DNA of 64,000 nucleotides from Exiguobacterium antarcticum DSM 14480 (GTDB lineage: Bacteria; Bacillota; Bacilli; Exiguobacteriales; Exiguobacteriaceae): NCBI RefSeq assembly GCF_000685865.1, contig NZ_JMKS01000003.1, positions 1,302,001-1,366,000 of the forward strand. Reading direction: 5' to 3'. A program made the translations under genes and the position numbers. This document shows, piece after piece, positions 45,061 to 53,863 of this stretch. Position 1 is the first letter of the stretch. Each line of letters begins with the position of its first letter. The notes beneath the pieces are model-generated. The model did no database searches. It had not been told where the DNA came from and saw nothing but the letters and a program-made list of their open reading frames with translations.

Positions 45061-45972
45061 TCAGGAGGTGCGTGTGGCTCGATAGACCTGTAAGTTGGCA
45101 TAAATAGCTCGTAACAGCGGATACCTCGTTTGATCCGCCGTCATGAGCAGACTTCCGAAGAGATGATCGTCCTCGACATCCTGTCCCTTTTCCATGTCGC
45201 GTTGCAGGGAGGATTTCATCGTGTCGGTCATTTGAACGATCTGTTTTTCTTGAACCTGTTCGATCTCGTCACTGAAGACAGCACCTTGTTGCTCCATCGC
45301 CTGTTTTGCTTCAGCCGTCAATTGACGGATCAGCTCCATCCCCTGTTCCTGCTCTCGGATCGGACCAATCGCCGAACGGAAGAGCGACGTCACACCGGAA
45401 AACGTCGTGATGAAAAGATACTTGTTCCACATGTCACGGATGATGGTTTCCGAATACTTGATCGGCGATTTTGTCCCGGTCAGATGCCGTTCCAGTTCTG
45501 CCAAGCGTTGCGTCCGTTCCCCCGTTAATGGACCAAACAACAGATGATGGGAAGGACTGGTTTGAAGAATCCGTCCCTGTTCATCCAGTGTCGATTCAAT
45601 AAAGCATAGTCCGCCGAGCACACGGTGTTCACCAAATGTTTCAGTTAACCGCTCCAGATGTGCCATTCCATTTAACAATGGCAGAATGTATGTATGTTCC
45701 ACGACAAACGGTTCGATATCCTGTACGACTTGATTCAGGTGGTAGGCTTTCGTCGAAAGCAGAATCAGATCAAACGTCTCATCTGTTCCAGCTTCGATTA
45801 CACGTGGCGACATCTCAAAATCACCGTGCGGACTGCTGATCTGGAGTCCGGATTTTTCTAACTCCTGCATGCGGCGTTTACGGACTAAAAACGTGACATC
45901 CTCCCCTTTTTCCGCCAAACGTCCTCCAAAATAACCGCCGACCGCCCCTGCTCCGACAACTAGAATTTTCAT
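45061..45972 (-). CDS. panE: 2-dehydropantoate 2-reductase family protein (ApbA/PanE)
   Basis: The start is the second ATG at 45972 (303 aa), 6 bases after GGAGGG; the first (45978) abuts it. KILVVGAGAVGGYFGGRLA is the NADP site; LLSTKAY with K and the later MWNKYLFIT (catalytic Lys) and the long helical C-terminus are typical. The usual role is ketopantoate to pantoate in pantothenate synthesis, but paralogues of other specificity are common. It lies upstream of the pyruvyltransferase gene, with about 210 bases between. Confidence 0.83.
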   Translation of the reverse strand: MKILVVGAGAVGGYFGGRLAEKGEDVTFLVRKRRMQELEKSGLQISSPHGDFEMSPRVIEAGTDETFDLILLSTKAYHLNQVVQDIEPFVVEHTYILPLLNGMAHLERLTETFGEHRVLGGLCFIESTLDEQGRILQTSPSHHLLFGPLTGERTQRLAELERHLTGTKSPIKYSETIIRDMWNKYLFITTFSGVTSLFRSAIGPIREQEQGMELIRQLTAEAKQAMEQQGAVFSDEIEQVQEKQIVQMTDTMKSSLQRDMEKGQDVEDDHLFGSLLMTADQTRYPLLRAIYANLQVYRATRTS

Positions 45973-46074
45973 TTTCATCCCTCCGGATCTCTGATTTTTT
46001 TCTTCCATTAGTACCTGTTCTTTGTCTAGCCTATCATACAGATCAGACCGAATTGGACAAAGATGACAATTTAA

Positions 46075-46088
46075 TTAAAGCGCTTGCA
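46075..46088. promoter_or_regulatory. Candidate cre (CcpA) site at the gnt promoter
   Basis: TTAAAGCGCTTGCA differs at one position (T for G at position 2) from TGNAANCGNWWNCA. It overlaps the -35 box TTGCAT of the gnt promoter and would repress by blocking polymerase. Confidence 0.6.
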
Positions 46089-46126
46089 TTTTAGTTTCCG
46101 TCGTTTATACTACTTGTATACAAGTA
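46084..46126 (+). promoter_or_regulatory. gnt promoter and GntR operator
   Basis: TTGCAT (46084-46089), 16 bases, TATACT (46106-46111). The perfect 16-bp palindrome TACTTGTATACAAGTA (46111-46126) follows over the start site. It equals the core of the B. subtilis GntR operator as I recall it, so gluconate induction should work alike. Confidence 0.88.
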
Positions 46127-46153
46127 TACTCATCAAACAAAGTAGGTGTTTTT

Positions 46154-46870
46154 ATGTCTGATCTTTTATACCCGATTAAGTGGTTATCAAAAGCATCCGC
46201 CGGTGATCGTGTCGCCTATGAACTGCGCATGCGGATCATTTCCGGCAAGATCGAGAGCGGTACAGTCTTATCTGAAAACAAATTAGCCGCTGATTTTTCC
46301 GTCAGTCGGTCGCCTGTCCGGGATGCCCTGAAGGTGTTGGCGTCAGAACGCATCATCCGGTTGGAACGGATGGGTGCCGTCGTCGTCGGACTGTCGAAGC
46401 AAGACATCCAGGAAATTTACGATGTCCGTCTGTTAATCGAGACGTTCGTCTTCGAACGTATCGTCCGGATGGATCGCCAGGATCTTGTCCGTGAATTGAG
46501 CAAGATTCTCGAGATGATGAAGATTGCCATCAAGTATAAGGATGCGGATGAATTTTCTTATCAAGACGTCCTGTTCCATGAAACGATCATCCGATCGATT
46601 GATCACGGCTATGTCAGCATGATGTGGCAGAATCTCAAGCCCGTCATGGAAAGCTTCATCTTATTGTCGATGCGTCAGCGTCTGGATGATGATATCGAAG
46701 ATTTCGAGCGGATTCTTGAGAACCACGCGCTCTACATCGAAGCCATCGAGACCGGCGATCGTAAACGGATGATCGCTTCCCTGCACCAGAACTTTGATGA
46801 TGTACAGGAAGTTGAGGATTTATGGAAATCGCAACAACTGATGACGAAGGGAGTAGAGCCGCATGACTGA
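46154..46870 (+). CDS. gntR: Gluconate operon repressor GntR
   Basis: A 238-aa GntR/FadR-class regulator. The N-terminal winged helix includes LRMRIISGKIESGTVLSENKLAADFSVSRSPVRDALKVLASE; an all-helical FadR-type effector domain follows (DVLFHETIIRS with the ligand/metal His). It is expected to bind the palindrome upstream and release it with gluconate. It overlaps gntK by 8 bases. TAGGTG precedes the ATG; the first gene of gntRKP-gnd. Confidence 0.94.
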   Translation: MSDLLYPIKWLSKASAGDRVAYELRMRIISGKIESGTVLSENKLAADFSVSRSPVRDALKVLASERIIRLERMGAVVVGLSKQDIQEIYDVRLLIETFVFERIVRMDRQDLVRELSKILEMMKIAIKYKDADEFSYQDVLFHETIIRSIDHGYVSMMWQNLKPVMESFILLSMRQRLDDDIEDFERILENHALYIEAIETGDRKRMIASLHQNFDDVQEVEDLWKSQQLMTKGVEPHD

Positions 46871-48404
46871 ATATATGTTAGGAATCGATATCGGAACGAC
46901 AAGTACAAAAGCAGTGCTCTTCACGACAAAAGGGGAAGTCGTCGGACAAACGAATGTCGGTTATCCGCTTCATACACCAAACCGTTCGACGGCGGAGCAG
47001 GATCCGGAAGAGATTTTTCATGCTGTGTTGGAAAGCATCCGGTTGATGACGAAACAACATCCGACGGAACATCCCAAGTTCGTCGCCTTCAGCAGCGCGA
47101 TGCACAGTCTGATTGCGATGGACGAACACGATCAACCGTTGACTGCCTGCATCACGTGGGCGGACAGCCGAAGCGAGGCCTGGTCGAACAAGATCAAAGA
47201 ACAGTATGGTTATTCGATCTATCACCGGACAGGAACACCGGTCCATCCGATGTCACCACTCAGCAAGATTTGTTGGCTCGTCGAAGAACATCCCGACATC
47301 GCCGCCCGGACAAAAAAATATATCGGCATCAAGGAATTTGTCTTCCAACGTTTGTTCGGTGAATATGTCATCGACCACTCACTCGCGTCCGCAACCGGCT
47401 TGTTCAACATTCATGAACTCGACTGGGATACAGAAGCCTTGCACGTCGCCGGCATCGATGCATCCAAACTGTCACGACCGGTTTCAACGACGACTTCGTT
47501 TACGAATCTCGCACCGGAATACGCCAAACAAATTGGACTAGATTCCTCTACACCATTCCTGATCGGAGCCAGTGACGGCGTCCTGTCGAATCTTGGCGTC
47601 AATGCGATCCGCAAAGGCGAAATCGCGATTACGATCGGAACGAGTGGTGCCATCCGGACGATCATCGACCGGCCGCAAACGGACGAAAAAGGCCGGATCT
47701 TCTGTTATGCCTTAACCGAAAACCATTGGGTCATCGGTGGTCCGGTCAATAACGGAGGGATGGTCTTACGCTGGATTCGCGACGAGCTTGCATCGTCTGA
47801 AGTCGAAACGGCGAAACGACTCGGGATTGATCCGTATGCCGTCTTGACGAAAATCGCGGAACGGGTCCGCCCCGGTTCGGACGGTTTACTGTTCCATCCG
47901 TATCTGTCCGGCGAACGGGCGCCGCTCTGGAATCCGGACGTCAGCGGCTCATTTTTTGGTCTGACATTGTCGCATAAAAAGGAACATATGATTCGGGCAG
48001 CCCTGGAAGGTGTCATCTATAACTTGTACACCGTTTTCCTTGCGCTCATTGAATGTATGGATGGTCCGGTCACACGGATTCAGGCGACCGGGGGGTTCGC
48101 CCGTTCTGAAGTGTGGCGTCAGATGATGGCGGATATCTTCGAATCAGAAGTCGTCATTCCGGAAAGTTTTGAAAGTTCATGTCTTGGGGCCTGTATTCTC
48201 GGATTGTATGCGACGGGGGAAGTCGATTCATTTGAGGTGGCAGCCGACATGATCGGTGATACACATCGTCATGTACCAAATGAAGAAGCGATGCACGAGT
48301 ATCGTCAGTTATTACCGATCTTCATCAGTTTAGCGCGCGTTCTTGAAAACGACTATCGACGCATCGCTACGTATCAACGGGGTTTGATTCAAAAAGAAAT
48401 TTAA
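46863..48404 (+). CDS. gntK: Gluconokinase
   Basis: A 513-aa FGGY-family sugar kinase that phosphorylates gluconate to 6-phosphogluconate. GIDIGTTSTKAVLF at the N-terminus is the ATP phosphate loop; SAMHSLIAMD, TWADSRSE, GASDGVLSNLG (catalytic Asp) and ATGGFARSEVW near the C-terminus complete the family pattern. It is translationally coupled to gntR. Length matches B. subtilis GntK (513). Confidence 0.95.
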   Translation: MTEYMLGIDIGTTSTKAVLFTTKGEVVGQTNVGYPLHTPNRSTAEQDPEEIFHAVLESIRLMTKQHPTEHPKFVAFSSAMHSLIAMDEHDQPLTACITWADSRSEAWSNKIKEQYGYSIYHRTGTPVHPMSPLSKICWLVEEHPDIAARTKKYIGIKEFVFQRLFGEYVIDHSLASATGLFNIHELDWDTEALHVAGIDASKLSRPVSTTTSFTNLAPEYAKQIGLDSSTPFLIGASDGVLSNLGVNAIRKGEIAITIGTSGAIRTIIDRPQTDEKGRIFCYALTENHWVIGGPVNNGGMVLRWIRDELASSEVETAKRLGIDPYAVLTKIAERVRPGSDGLLFHPYLSGERAPLWNPDVSGSFFGLTLSHKKEHMIRAALEGVIYNLYTVFLALIECMDGPVTRIQATGGFARSEVWRQMMADIFESEVVIPESFESSCLGACILGLYATGEVDSFEVAADMIGDTHRHVPNEEAMHEYRQLLPIFISLARVLENDYRRIATYQRGLIQKEI

Positions 48405-48429
48405 CTTAACGTTTTTTGGGGGAAGTCAC

Positions 48430-49776
48430 ATGCCATTAGTCATTGTTGCCATCGGGATTGTTTTATTACTCGTCTTAATCATGGGGTTAAAATTAAATAC
48501 ATTCGTTTCACTGATCATCGTCTCATTCGTCGTCGCGTTACTGCTTGGAATGCCGCTTGATCAAATCGTCACGACGATCGAAGCCGGTCTCGGCGGAACG
48601 CTTGGTCACCTCGCCTTGATCTTCGGACTTGGTGCGATGCTCGGAAAGCTGATTGCCGACGCTGGTGGTGCGCAACGAATCGCGATGACGCTTGTCGCGA
48701 AATTTGGGGAAAAGAATATCCAATGGGCCGTCGTCGTCGCTTCATTCATCATCGGGATTGCCTTGTTCTTTGAAGTCGGATTGGTTTTATTGATTCCAAT
48801 CGTCTTCGCGATTTCACGTCAGTTACGGGTCTCGATTCTCTATCTCGGGATTCCGATGGTCGCCGCTTTATCGGTCACACACGGTTTCCTGCCGCCCCAT
48901 CCGGGCCCAACTGTCATTGCCGGCGAGTACGGCGCCGACCTTGGTCAAGTTCTCTTATACGGCTTTATCGTTGCCGTACCGACGGTCATCATCGCCGGTC
49001 CGATTTTCACGAAAATCGCGAAGCGTATCGTACCGGAATCATTCAAGAAAACAGGCAACATCGCGTCACTCGGGGAACAGAAGGAATTTGATTTAAATGA
49101 TACACCAGGGTTCGGCATCAGTGTCTTCACGGCGATGTTACCGGTCCTCCTGATGTCGATCGCAACCGTATTAACGTTATTACAAAAGACGCTTGGCTGG
49201 GACAACAACCCCACTTTAGCTGCCATTCAGTTCATCGGAAACGCGTCGACGGCGATGCTGATTTCCTTGCTCGTCGCTGTCTATACGATGGGACTGGCTC
49301 GCCAGATTCCGATCAGAACGGTCATGGATTCATGTACGACCGCGATCACCCAAATCGGGATGATGTTATTGATCATCGGTGGTGGTGGTGCCTTTAAACA
49401 GGTGCTGATTGATGGTGGTGTCGGTGATTACGTCGCTGAAATCTTTGACGGAACGACATTATCACCGATTTTACTTGCCTGGATCATCGCCGCCATCTTA
49501 CGGATTTCACTTGGTTCGGCGACGGTCGCCTCACTGACGACAGCCGGTCTCGTCATTCCGTTGCTCGGTCAATCGGACGTCAACCTCGCACTCGTCGTCT
49601 TGGCGACTGGAGCCGGCAGTTTGATCGCTTCCCACGTCAACGATGCCGGGTTCTGGATGTTTAAAGAATATTTTGGATTAACGATGAAAGAAACGTTCGC
49701 GACGTGGACCTTGCTTGAGACAATCATTTCCGTCTTCGGACTTGGATTCGTCCTCTTACTCAGTCTCGTCGTCTAA
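48430..49776 (+). CDS. gntP: Gluconate permease
   Basis: A 448-aa GntP-family proton symporter with about 12-14 helices. Conserved stretches: FGLGAMLGKLIADAGGAQRIA, VTHGFLPPHPGP and the C-terminal RISLGSATVASLTTAGL with ASHVNDAGFWMFKEYF. Its context between gntK and gnd fixes gluconate as the likely substrate. TTGGGGGAAG precedes the ATG. Confidence 0.94.
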   Translation: MPLVIVAIGIVLLLVLIMGLKLNTFVSLIIVSFVVALLLGMPLDQIVTTIEAGLGGTLGHLALIFGLGAMLGKLIADAGGAQRIAMTLVAKFGEKNIQWAVVVASFIIGIALFFEVGLVLLIPIVFAISRQLRVSILYLGIPMVAALSVTHGFLPPHPGPTVIAGEYGADLGQVLLYGFIVAVPTVIIAGPIFTKIAKRIVPESFKKTGNIASLGEQKEFDLNDTPGFGISVFTAMLPVLLMSIATVLTLLQKTLGWDNNPTLAAIQFIGNASTAMLISLLVAVYTMGLARQIPIRTVMDSCTTAITQIGMMLLIIGGGGAFKQVLIDGGVGDYVAEIFDGTTLSPILLAWIIAAILRISLGSATVASLTTAGLVIPLLGQSDVNLALVVLATGAGSLIASHVNDAGFWMFKEYFGLTMKETFATWTLLETIISVFGLGFVLLLSLVV

Positions 49777-49794
49777 AAAAAGGAGTCGATCTAT

Positions 49795-51195
49795 ATGCTA
49801 CATTCAATCGGAGTCATCGGGCTCGGTGTCATGGGGCGCAACATCGCCCTCAACATGGCGAGCCATCAAGAAGACGTCGCCGTCTACAACTACACACGTG
49901 ATTTAACAGATGACTTAATGGCACATAACGAAGGATTACCGCTGCATCCTTATTACGAAGTAGCAGATTTTGTTCAATCCCTTGCCCGTCCACGGAAAAT
50001 TTTCGTGATGGTCACGGCAGGAAGCGCGATTGATTCAGTCATCGAATCACTCATTCCGCATCTTGAAGAAGGCGATATCATCATGGACGGCGGGAATTCT
50101 CATTTCCTCGATACAGAACGTCGTTTTGATCAATTGCAACAACACAAGATCGAATACATCGGCGTCGGTGTCTCCGGCGGTGAAGTCGGTGCCCGGACCG
50201 GTCCTGCCATCATGCCGGGTGGAACAAAAGAAGCCTACGCACAAGTTGCACCGATTTTGACGAAGATTGCCGCCAAAGTGAACGGCGAGCCGTGTTGCGT
50301 CTACATCGGACCAAAAGGGGCCGGTCATTTCGTCAAAATGGTCCACAACGGCATCGAATATGCGGACATGCAATTGATTGCAGAAGCGTACAGTTTCCTC
50401 CGGTTCCGTCTTGGACTCGACGTTGAAGAAATCGCTGATGTCTTCTCGTCTTGGAACGAAGGCGAACTGAAAAGTTACCTGATTGAAATCACAGCGGATA
50501 TTCTCCGGAAAAAAGATGATGCGACCGGTCTTCCATTGATCGATGTCATCTTGGACCAAGCCGGTCAAAAAGGCACAGGCAAATGGACGAGCATGCAATC
50601 GATTGATAATGGGATCGCCTCTTCGATCATTACCGAAGCCTTGTTCGCCCGTTATCTCTCGGCCGTCAAAGAAGAACGTGTCGTAGCGGCTACTGTCCTC
50701 GGCGGACCAGACGCCCGTGAAACGCTTGATAAAGACGTCTGGATCGAGCGAATCCGCCAAGCGCTTTATATGGGGAAAATTGCAGCCTATGCCCAAGGCT
50801 TCACCCAGTACCGGGCGTCGTCCGAACTGTATGACTGGAATTTACGCCTCGAAGAAATCGCCTTGATCTTCCGCGGCGGCTGCATCATCCGGGCCGATTT
50901 CCTCAACGTCATCAGTGACGCCTTTGCCAAGGACGAGTCACTGGCGAACCTGATGCTCGCGCCGTACTTCGCCGAGAAGGTTCAGGCTTATCAAACGTCA
51001 CTGCGCCAAGTCGTCGCAGAAGGTTTCTTGTCCGGACTCGCTGCTCCATGTCTCAGCACCTCATTGACGTATTACGACAGCTACCGAACTGCTAGTTCTA
51101 ACGCCAACATCTTACAAGCCCAACGTGATTATTTCGGTGCACATACATATGCCCGAACCGATCGCGAAGGGACGTTCCATACGGACTGGCAGTAA
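49795..51195 (+). CDS. gnd: 6-phosphogluconate dehydrogenase (decarboxylating)
   Basis: A 466-aa enzyme (GntZ type) that converts 6-phosphogluconate to ribulose 5-phosphate and CO2 with NAD(P). GLGVMGRNIALNMA is the cofactor loop; DGGNSHFLDTERR, GVGVSGGEVGARTGPAIMPGG and the substrate motif HNGIEYADMQLIAEAY are complete. It ends the gluconate operon, so gluconate carbon enters the pentose phosphate path. AAAAGGAG precedes the ATG. A terminator follows. Confidence 0.95.
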   Translation: MLHSIGVIGLGVMGRNIALNMASHQEDVAVYNYTRDLTDDLMAHNEGLPLHPYYEVADFVQSLARPRKIFVMVTAGSAIDSVIESLIPHLEEGDIIMDGGNSHFLDTERRFDQLQQHKIEYIGVGVSGGEVGARTGPAIMPGGTKEAYAQVAPILTKIAAKVNGEPCCVYIGPKGAGHFVKMVHNGIEYADMQLIAEAYSFLRFRLGLDVEEIADVFSSWNEGELKSYLIEITADILRKKDDATGLPLIDVILDQAGQKGTGKWTSMQSIDNGIASSIITEALFARYLSAVKEERVVAATVLGGPDARETLDKDVWIERIRQALYMGKIAAYAQGFTQYRASSELYDWNLRLEEIALIFRGGCIIRADFLNVISDAFAKDESLANLMLAPYFAEKVQAYQTSLRQVVAEGFLSGLAAPCLSTSLTYYDSYRTASSNANILQAQRDYFGAHTYARTDREGTFHTDWQ

Positions 51196-51204
51196 CTCAT
51201 ACAG

Positions 51205-51249
51205 CTCTCGTTTCCTGTTTCGTTCAGGAAAACGGGAGTTCTTTTTTTG
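51205..51249 (+). terminator. Terminator of the gluconate operon
   Basis: Stem CTCTCGTTTCCTG/CAGGAAAACGGGAG with a 7-base loop, then TTCTTTTTTT. Confidence 0.9.
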
Positions 51250-51329
51250 TTCACACTTTGTTTATCAGAATAGGAAATTACAGGTTATCTCTTGACAAAA
51301 CAGAGCGGTTATATGAAATTAGTATTAGA

Positions 51330-51344
51330 TTAGAATTATTCTAG
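51330..51344. promoter_or_regulatory. PerR box of ahpCF
   Basis: TTAGAATTATTCTAG fits the Per box TTATAATNATTATAA at 12 of 15 positions and is itself a perfect palindrome. TTGACA at 51292-51297 is the likely -35; the -10 is unclear. Peroxide-responsive control of ahpC-ahpF is inferred. Confidence 0.75.
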
Positions 51345-51415
51345 TGTGATAGATACAGCTTTTTCTTTTCACTAGAACAGATTCTTAAATAGAACCCAAC
51401 AGGAGGATTTTTATC

Positions 51416-51979
51416 ATGTCTTTAATCGGAAGTGAAGTAAAACCATTCAGTGCATCAGCATTCCATAACGGAGAGTTCGTCGATCTTACAGATGCTAACC
51501 TTCGTGGAAAATGGAGTGTCGTTTGTTTCTACCCAGCAGACTTTACATTCGTTTGCCCGACTGAGCTCGAAGATCTTCAAAACCAATACGCAGCACTCAA
51601 AGCGCTTGACGTTGAAGTTTACTCAGTTTCAACAGATACGCACTTTACACATAAAGCTTGGCACGAAACTTCAGAAACAATCGGTAAAATCGAGTACGTC
51701 ATGATTGGTGATCCGTCACACGTCATCTCACGTAACTTCGAAGTCTTGAACGAACAAGACGGACTTGCAGACCGCGGAACGTTCATCATCGATCCAGACG
51801 GTGTCATCCAAACGGTTGAGATCAACGCAGACGGAATCGGTCGCGACGCAAGCACACTCGTTAACAAAATCAAAGCAGCACAATACGTACGCAACAACCC
51901 AGGCGAAGTTTGCCCAGCGAAATGGGAAGAAGGTTCTGCAACACTCACACCGAGCCTCGACCTCGTCGGAAAAATTTAA
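51416..51979 (+). CDS. ahpC: Alkyl hydroperoxide reductase subunit C
   Basis: A 187-aa typical 2-Cys peroxiredoxin. Peroxidatic C47 in [11 protein letters not shown] and resolving C166 in GEVCPAKW are both present. The GGLG-type and C-terminal YF tail of sensitive peroxiredoxins are not obvious (the chain ends LVGKI). AhpC reduces peroxides and is recycled by AhpF. ACAGGAGGA precedes the ATG. It is 14 bases upstream of ahpF. Confidence 0.97.
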   Translation: MSLIGSEVKPFSASAFHNGEFVDLTDANLRGKWSVVCFYPADFTFVCPTELEDLQNQYAALKALDVEVYSVSTDTHFTHKAWHETSETIGKIEYVMIGDPSHVISRNFEVLNEQDGLADRGTFIIDPDGVIQTVEINADGIGRDASTLVNKIKAAQYVRNNPGEVCPAKWEEGSATLTPSLDLVGKI

Positions 51980-51993
51980 GGAGCGGATTTGAG

Positions 51994-53523
51994 ATGGCTT
52001 TAGCAGCAGATATTAAAGCACAACTCGCTCAATACCTGGAGTTATTGGAAGGAGATCTTGTCCTCGCGGTCAGCGCCGGGACAGACTCCGTTTCTCTTGA
52101 GATGAGCGAGCTCGTCGAAGAAATCGCGAGCATGTCACCACGAATCAGCATCGAGCAGGCGTCACTGGCTCGGACACCAAGCTTCAGCGTCAATCGTGTC
52201 GGTGAAGAGAGCGGAATCACGTTTGCCGGGATTCCACTCGGTCACGAGTTCACGTCCCTCGTCTTGGCGTTACTCCAAGTCAGCGGTCGTGCACCAAAAG
52301 TCGATGCTTCACTGATCGATCAGATCAAAGGCATCAAAGAAACATACCACTTCGAGTCCTACATCAGTCTCAGTTGCCACAACTGTCCGGATGTCGTCCA
52401 AGCCTTAAACGTCATGAGTGTCCTGAACCCAAATATCAGCCACACGATGATTGATGGTGGCGCGTTTAAACAAGAAGTCGAAGCGAAAGAAATCATGGCT
52501 GTCCCAACGGTCTTCGTCAACGGCGAAGCGTTCGGAAACGGTCGGATGTCGCTCGAAGAAATTCTTGCGAAACTCGGCACAGGTGTCGATGCGTCTGACT
52601 TTGCGGACAAAGATCCGTACGACGTCCTTGTCGTCGGTGGAGGTCCTGCTGGTTCAAGTGCCGCGATTTATGCAGCCCGTAAAGGCATCCGGACCGGGAT
52701 CGTCGCGGAACGGTTTGGCGGTCAGGTCATGGATACGATGAGCATCGAGAACTTCATCAGCATGAAGTATACGGAAGGTCCGAAACTCGTTGCGAGTCTT
52801 GAAGAACACGTCAAAGAGTACGGCATCGATGTCATGAACCTCCAGCGGGCAAAACGTCTTGAGAAAAAAGACCTCGTCGAACTGGAACTTGAGAACGGTG
52901 CGGTCTTGAAAACGAAAAGTCTGATCCTCTCAACAGGAGCACGCTGGCGCAACATCGGTGTACCGGGCGAACTCGAGTTCAAGAACAAAGGGGTTGCGTA
53001 CTGTCCCCACTGTGACGGTCCACTCTTCGAAGGAAAACGTGTCGCTGTCATCGGCGGCGGGAATTCCGGTGTCGAAGCTGCGATCGATCTTGCCGGTCTC
53101 GTCAAACATGTGACGGTGCTTGAATTTGCACCGGAACTGAAAGCAGACGCGGTCTTACAAGACCGTCTGGCAAGTCTTCCGAACGTCACGGTCGTTGCCA
53201 ACGCCCAGACGAAGGAAATCACAGGTACGGATAAAGTGAACGGCATCACGTATGTCGAACGCGCAACAGGTGCTGAGCATCATGTCGAGCTCGAAGGCGT
53301 TTTCGTCCAAATCGGTCTTGTGCCAAACACAGACTGGCTCGGCGAAACGATCGAACGCAACAAGTTCGGTGAAATCCTTGTCGATCGTCATGGCGCAACG
53401 AACATCCCGGGTGTCTTCGCAGCCGGTGACTGTACGGACAGTGCTTACAAACAGATCATCATCTCGATGGGATCAGGTGCTACAGCTGCACTCGGTGCCT
53501 TCGATTACATGATTCGTAACTGA
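51994..53523 (+). CDS. ahpF: Alkyl hydroperoxide reductase subunit F
   Basis: The ATG 51994 (509 aa) follows AAGGAG. The N-terminal double thioredoxin-like domain has C128/C131 in SCHNCPDVV. A thioredoxin-reductase-like part follows: GGGPAG (215-220), redox C337/C340 in AYCPHCDGP, a second nucleotide loop AVIGGGNSGVEAA, and GVFAAGDCTDSAYKQ for FAD. AhpF passes electrons from NADH to AhpC. A terminator follows. Confidence 0.97.
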   Translation: MALAADIKAQLAQYLELLEGDLVLAVSAGTDSVSLEMSELVEEIASMSPRISIEQASLARTPSFSVNRVGEESGITFAGIPLGHEFTSLVLALLQVSGRAPKVDASLIDQIKGIKETYHFESYISLSCHNCPDVVQALNVMSVLNPNISHTMIDGGAFKQEVEAKEIMAVPTVFVNGEAFGNGRMSLEEILAKLGTGVDASDFADKDPYDVLVVGGGPAGSSAAIYAARKGIRTGIVAERFGGQVMDTMSIENFISMKYTEGPKLVASLEEHVKEYGIDVMNLQRAKRLEKKDLVELELENGAVLKTKSLILSTGARWRNIGVPGELEFKNKGVAYCPHCDGPLFEGKRVAVIGGGNSGVEAAIDLAGLVKHVTVLEFAPELKADAVLQDRLASLPNVTVVANAQTKEITGTDKVNGITYVERATGAEHHVELEGVFVQIGLVPNTDWLGETIERNKFGEILVDRHGATNIPGVFAAGDCTDSAYKQIIISMGSGATAALGAFDYMIRN

Positions 53524-53529
53524 TTATCG

Positions 53530-53559
53530 AAACGCTTTGCTTCGGCAAGGCGTTTTTTT
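53530..53559 (+). terminator. Terminator of ahpCF
   Basis: Stem AAACGCTTTGC/GCAAGGCGTTT, tetraloop TTCG, then a T run. Confidence 0.92.
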
Positions 53560-53583
53560 GATTAGAAAAAAGGTATGTTTCAC

Positions 53584-53728
53584 AAAAGATGTTTCTTTCC
53601 GTGCTTTTCTCGGGCGAGGCGCAAGCCGCGGCTTTTTACGACCAACAGGTCTTAAAGCCGGGTCTCGCCTGCCTCTGACAGCGCGTAAACGCGCTTTTTC
53701 CCGTAGAAGTCACGGAAAATCATCTTTT
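53584..53728 (-). repeat. Structured intergenic repeat, copy C (complete, inverted)
   Basis: A 145-bp element like copy A (4900-5056) in opposite orientation. Terminal stem AAAAGATG...TTTCCGTG pairs CACGGAAA...CATCTTTT. On the minus strand ACTTCTACGGGAAA leads into the hairpin AGCGCGTTTACGCGCT. The long arm has GGCGAGAC/CTCGCC-type pairing and an inner GGTC/GACC plus GGCTTT/AAAGCC stem. Most stems have different bases from copy A but still pair. It occupies most of the 340-base gap between ahpF and the ECF gene; no ORF is credible there. Confidence 0.8.
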
Positions 53729-53789
53729 AGGTCTACGCTTTCATTATGAAAGATTCAGATTTAAACTGACCTCTATAAATTGTTCGAAA

Positions 53790-53818
53790 TTGACACTTTT
53801 AGCTAGACCAGTTATCTG
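53790..53818 (+). promoter_or_regulatory. Promoter of the ECF S-component gene
   Basis: TTGACA (53790-53795), 17 bases, TATCTG (53813-53818). Confidence 0.65.
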
Positions 53819-53846
53819 ATAGATTGAGAGTATTCAAAATCTATCA
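53817..53846. promoter_or_regulatory. Perfect inverted repeat in the leader of the ECF gene
   Basis: TGATAGATT (53817-53825) and AATCTATCA (53838-53846) are a 9-bp inverted repeat with 12 bases between, from the -10 box to the ribosome site. It may be an operator or an RNA hairpin sequestering the AGAAGG site. Confidence 0.5.
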
Positions 53847-53863
53847 TAAAGAAGGTCAGGCAC

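Noticed and set aside
44865-45101. Minus-strand frame of 78 codons between panE and the pyruvyltransferase gene
   Set aside because: No ribosome site, no family features; it overlaps the panE 3' end and the promoter region of the next gene.
50047-50796. Minus-strand frame of 249 codons opposite gnd
   Set aside because: Antisense shadow of a strongly conserved enzyme; no homology features or start signal.
53537-53749. Plus-strand frame of 70 codons between ahpF and the ECF gene
   Set aside because: It lies over the terminator and the structured repeat, and the Arg/Ser-rich translation is what such a palindrome gives.
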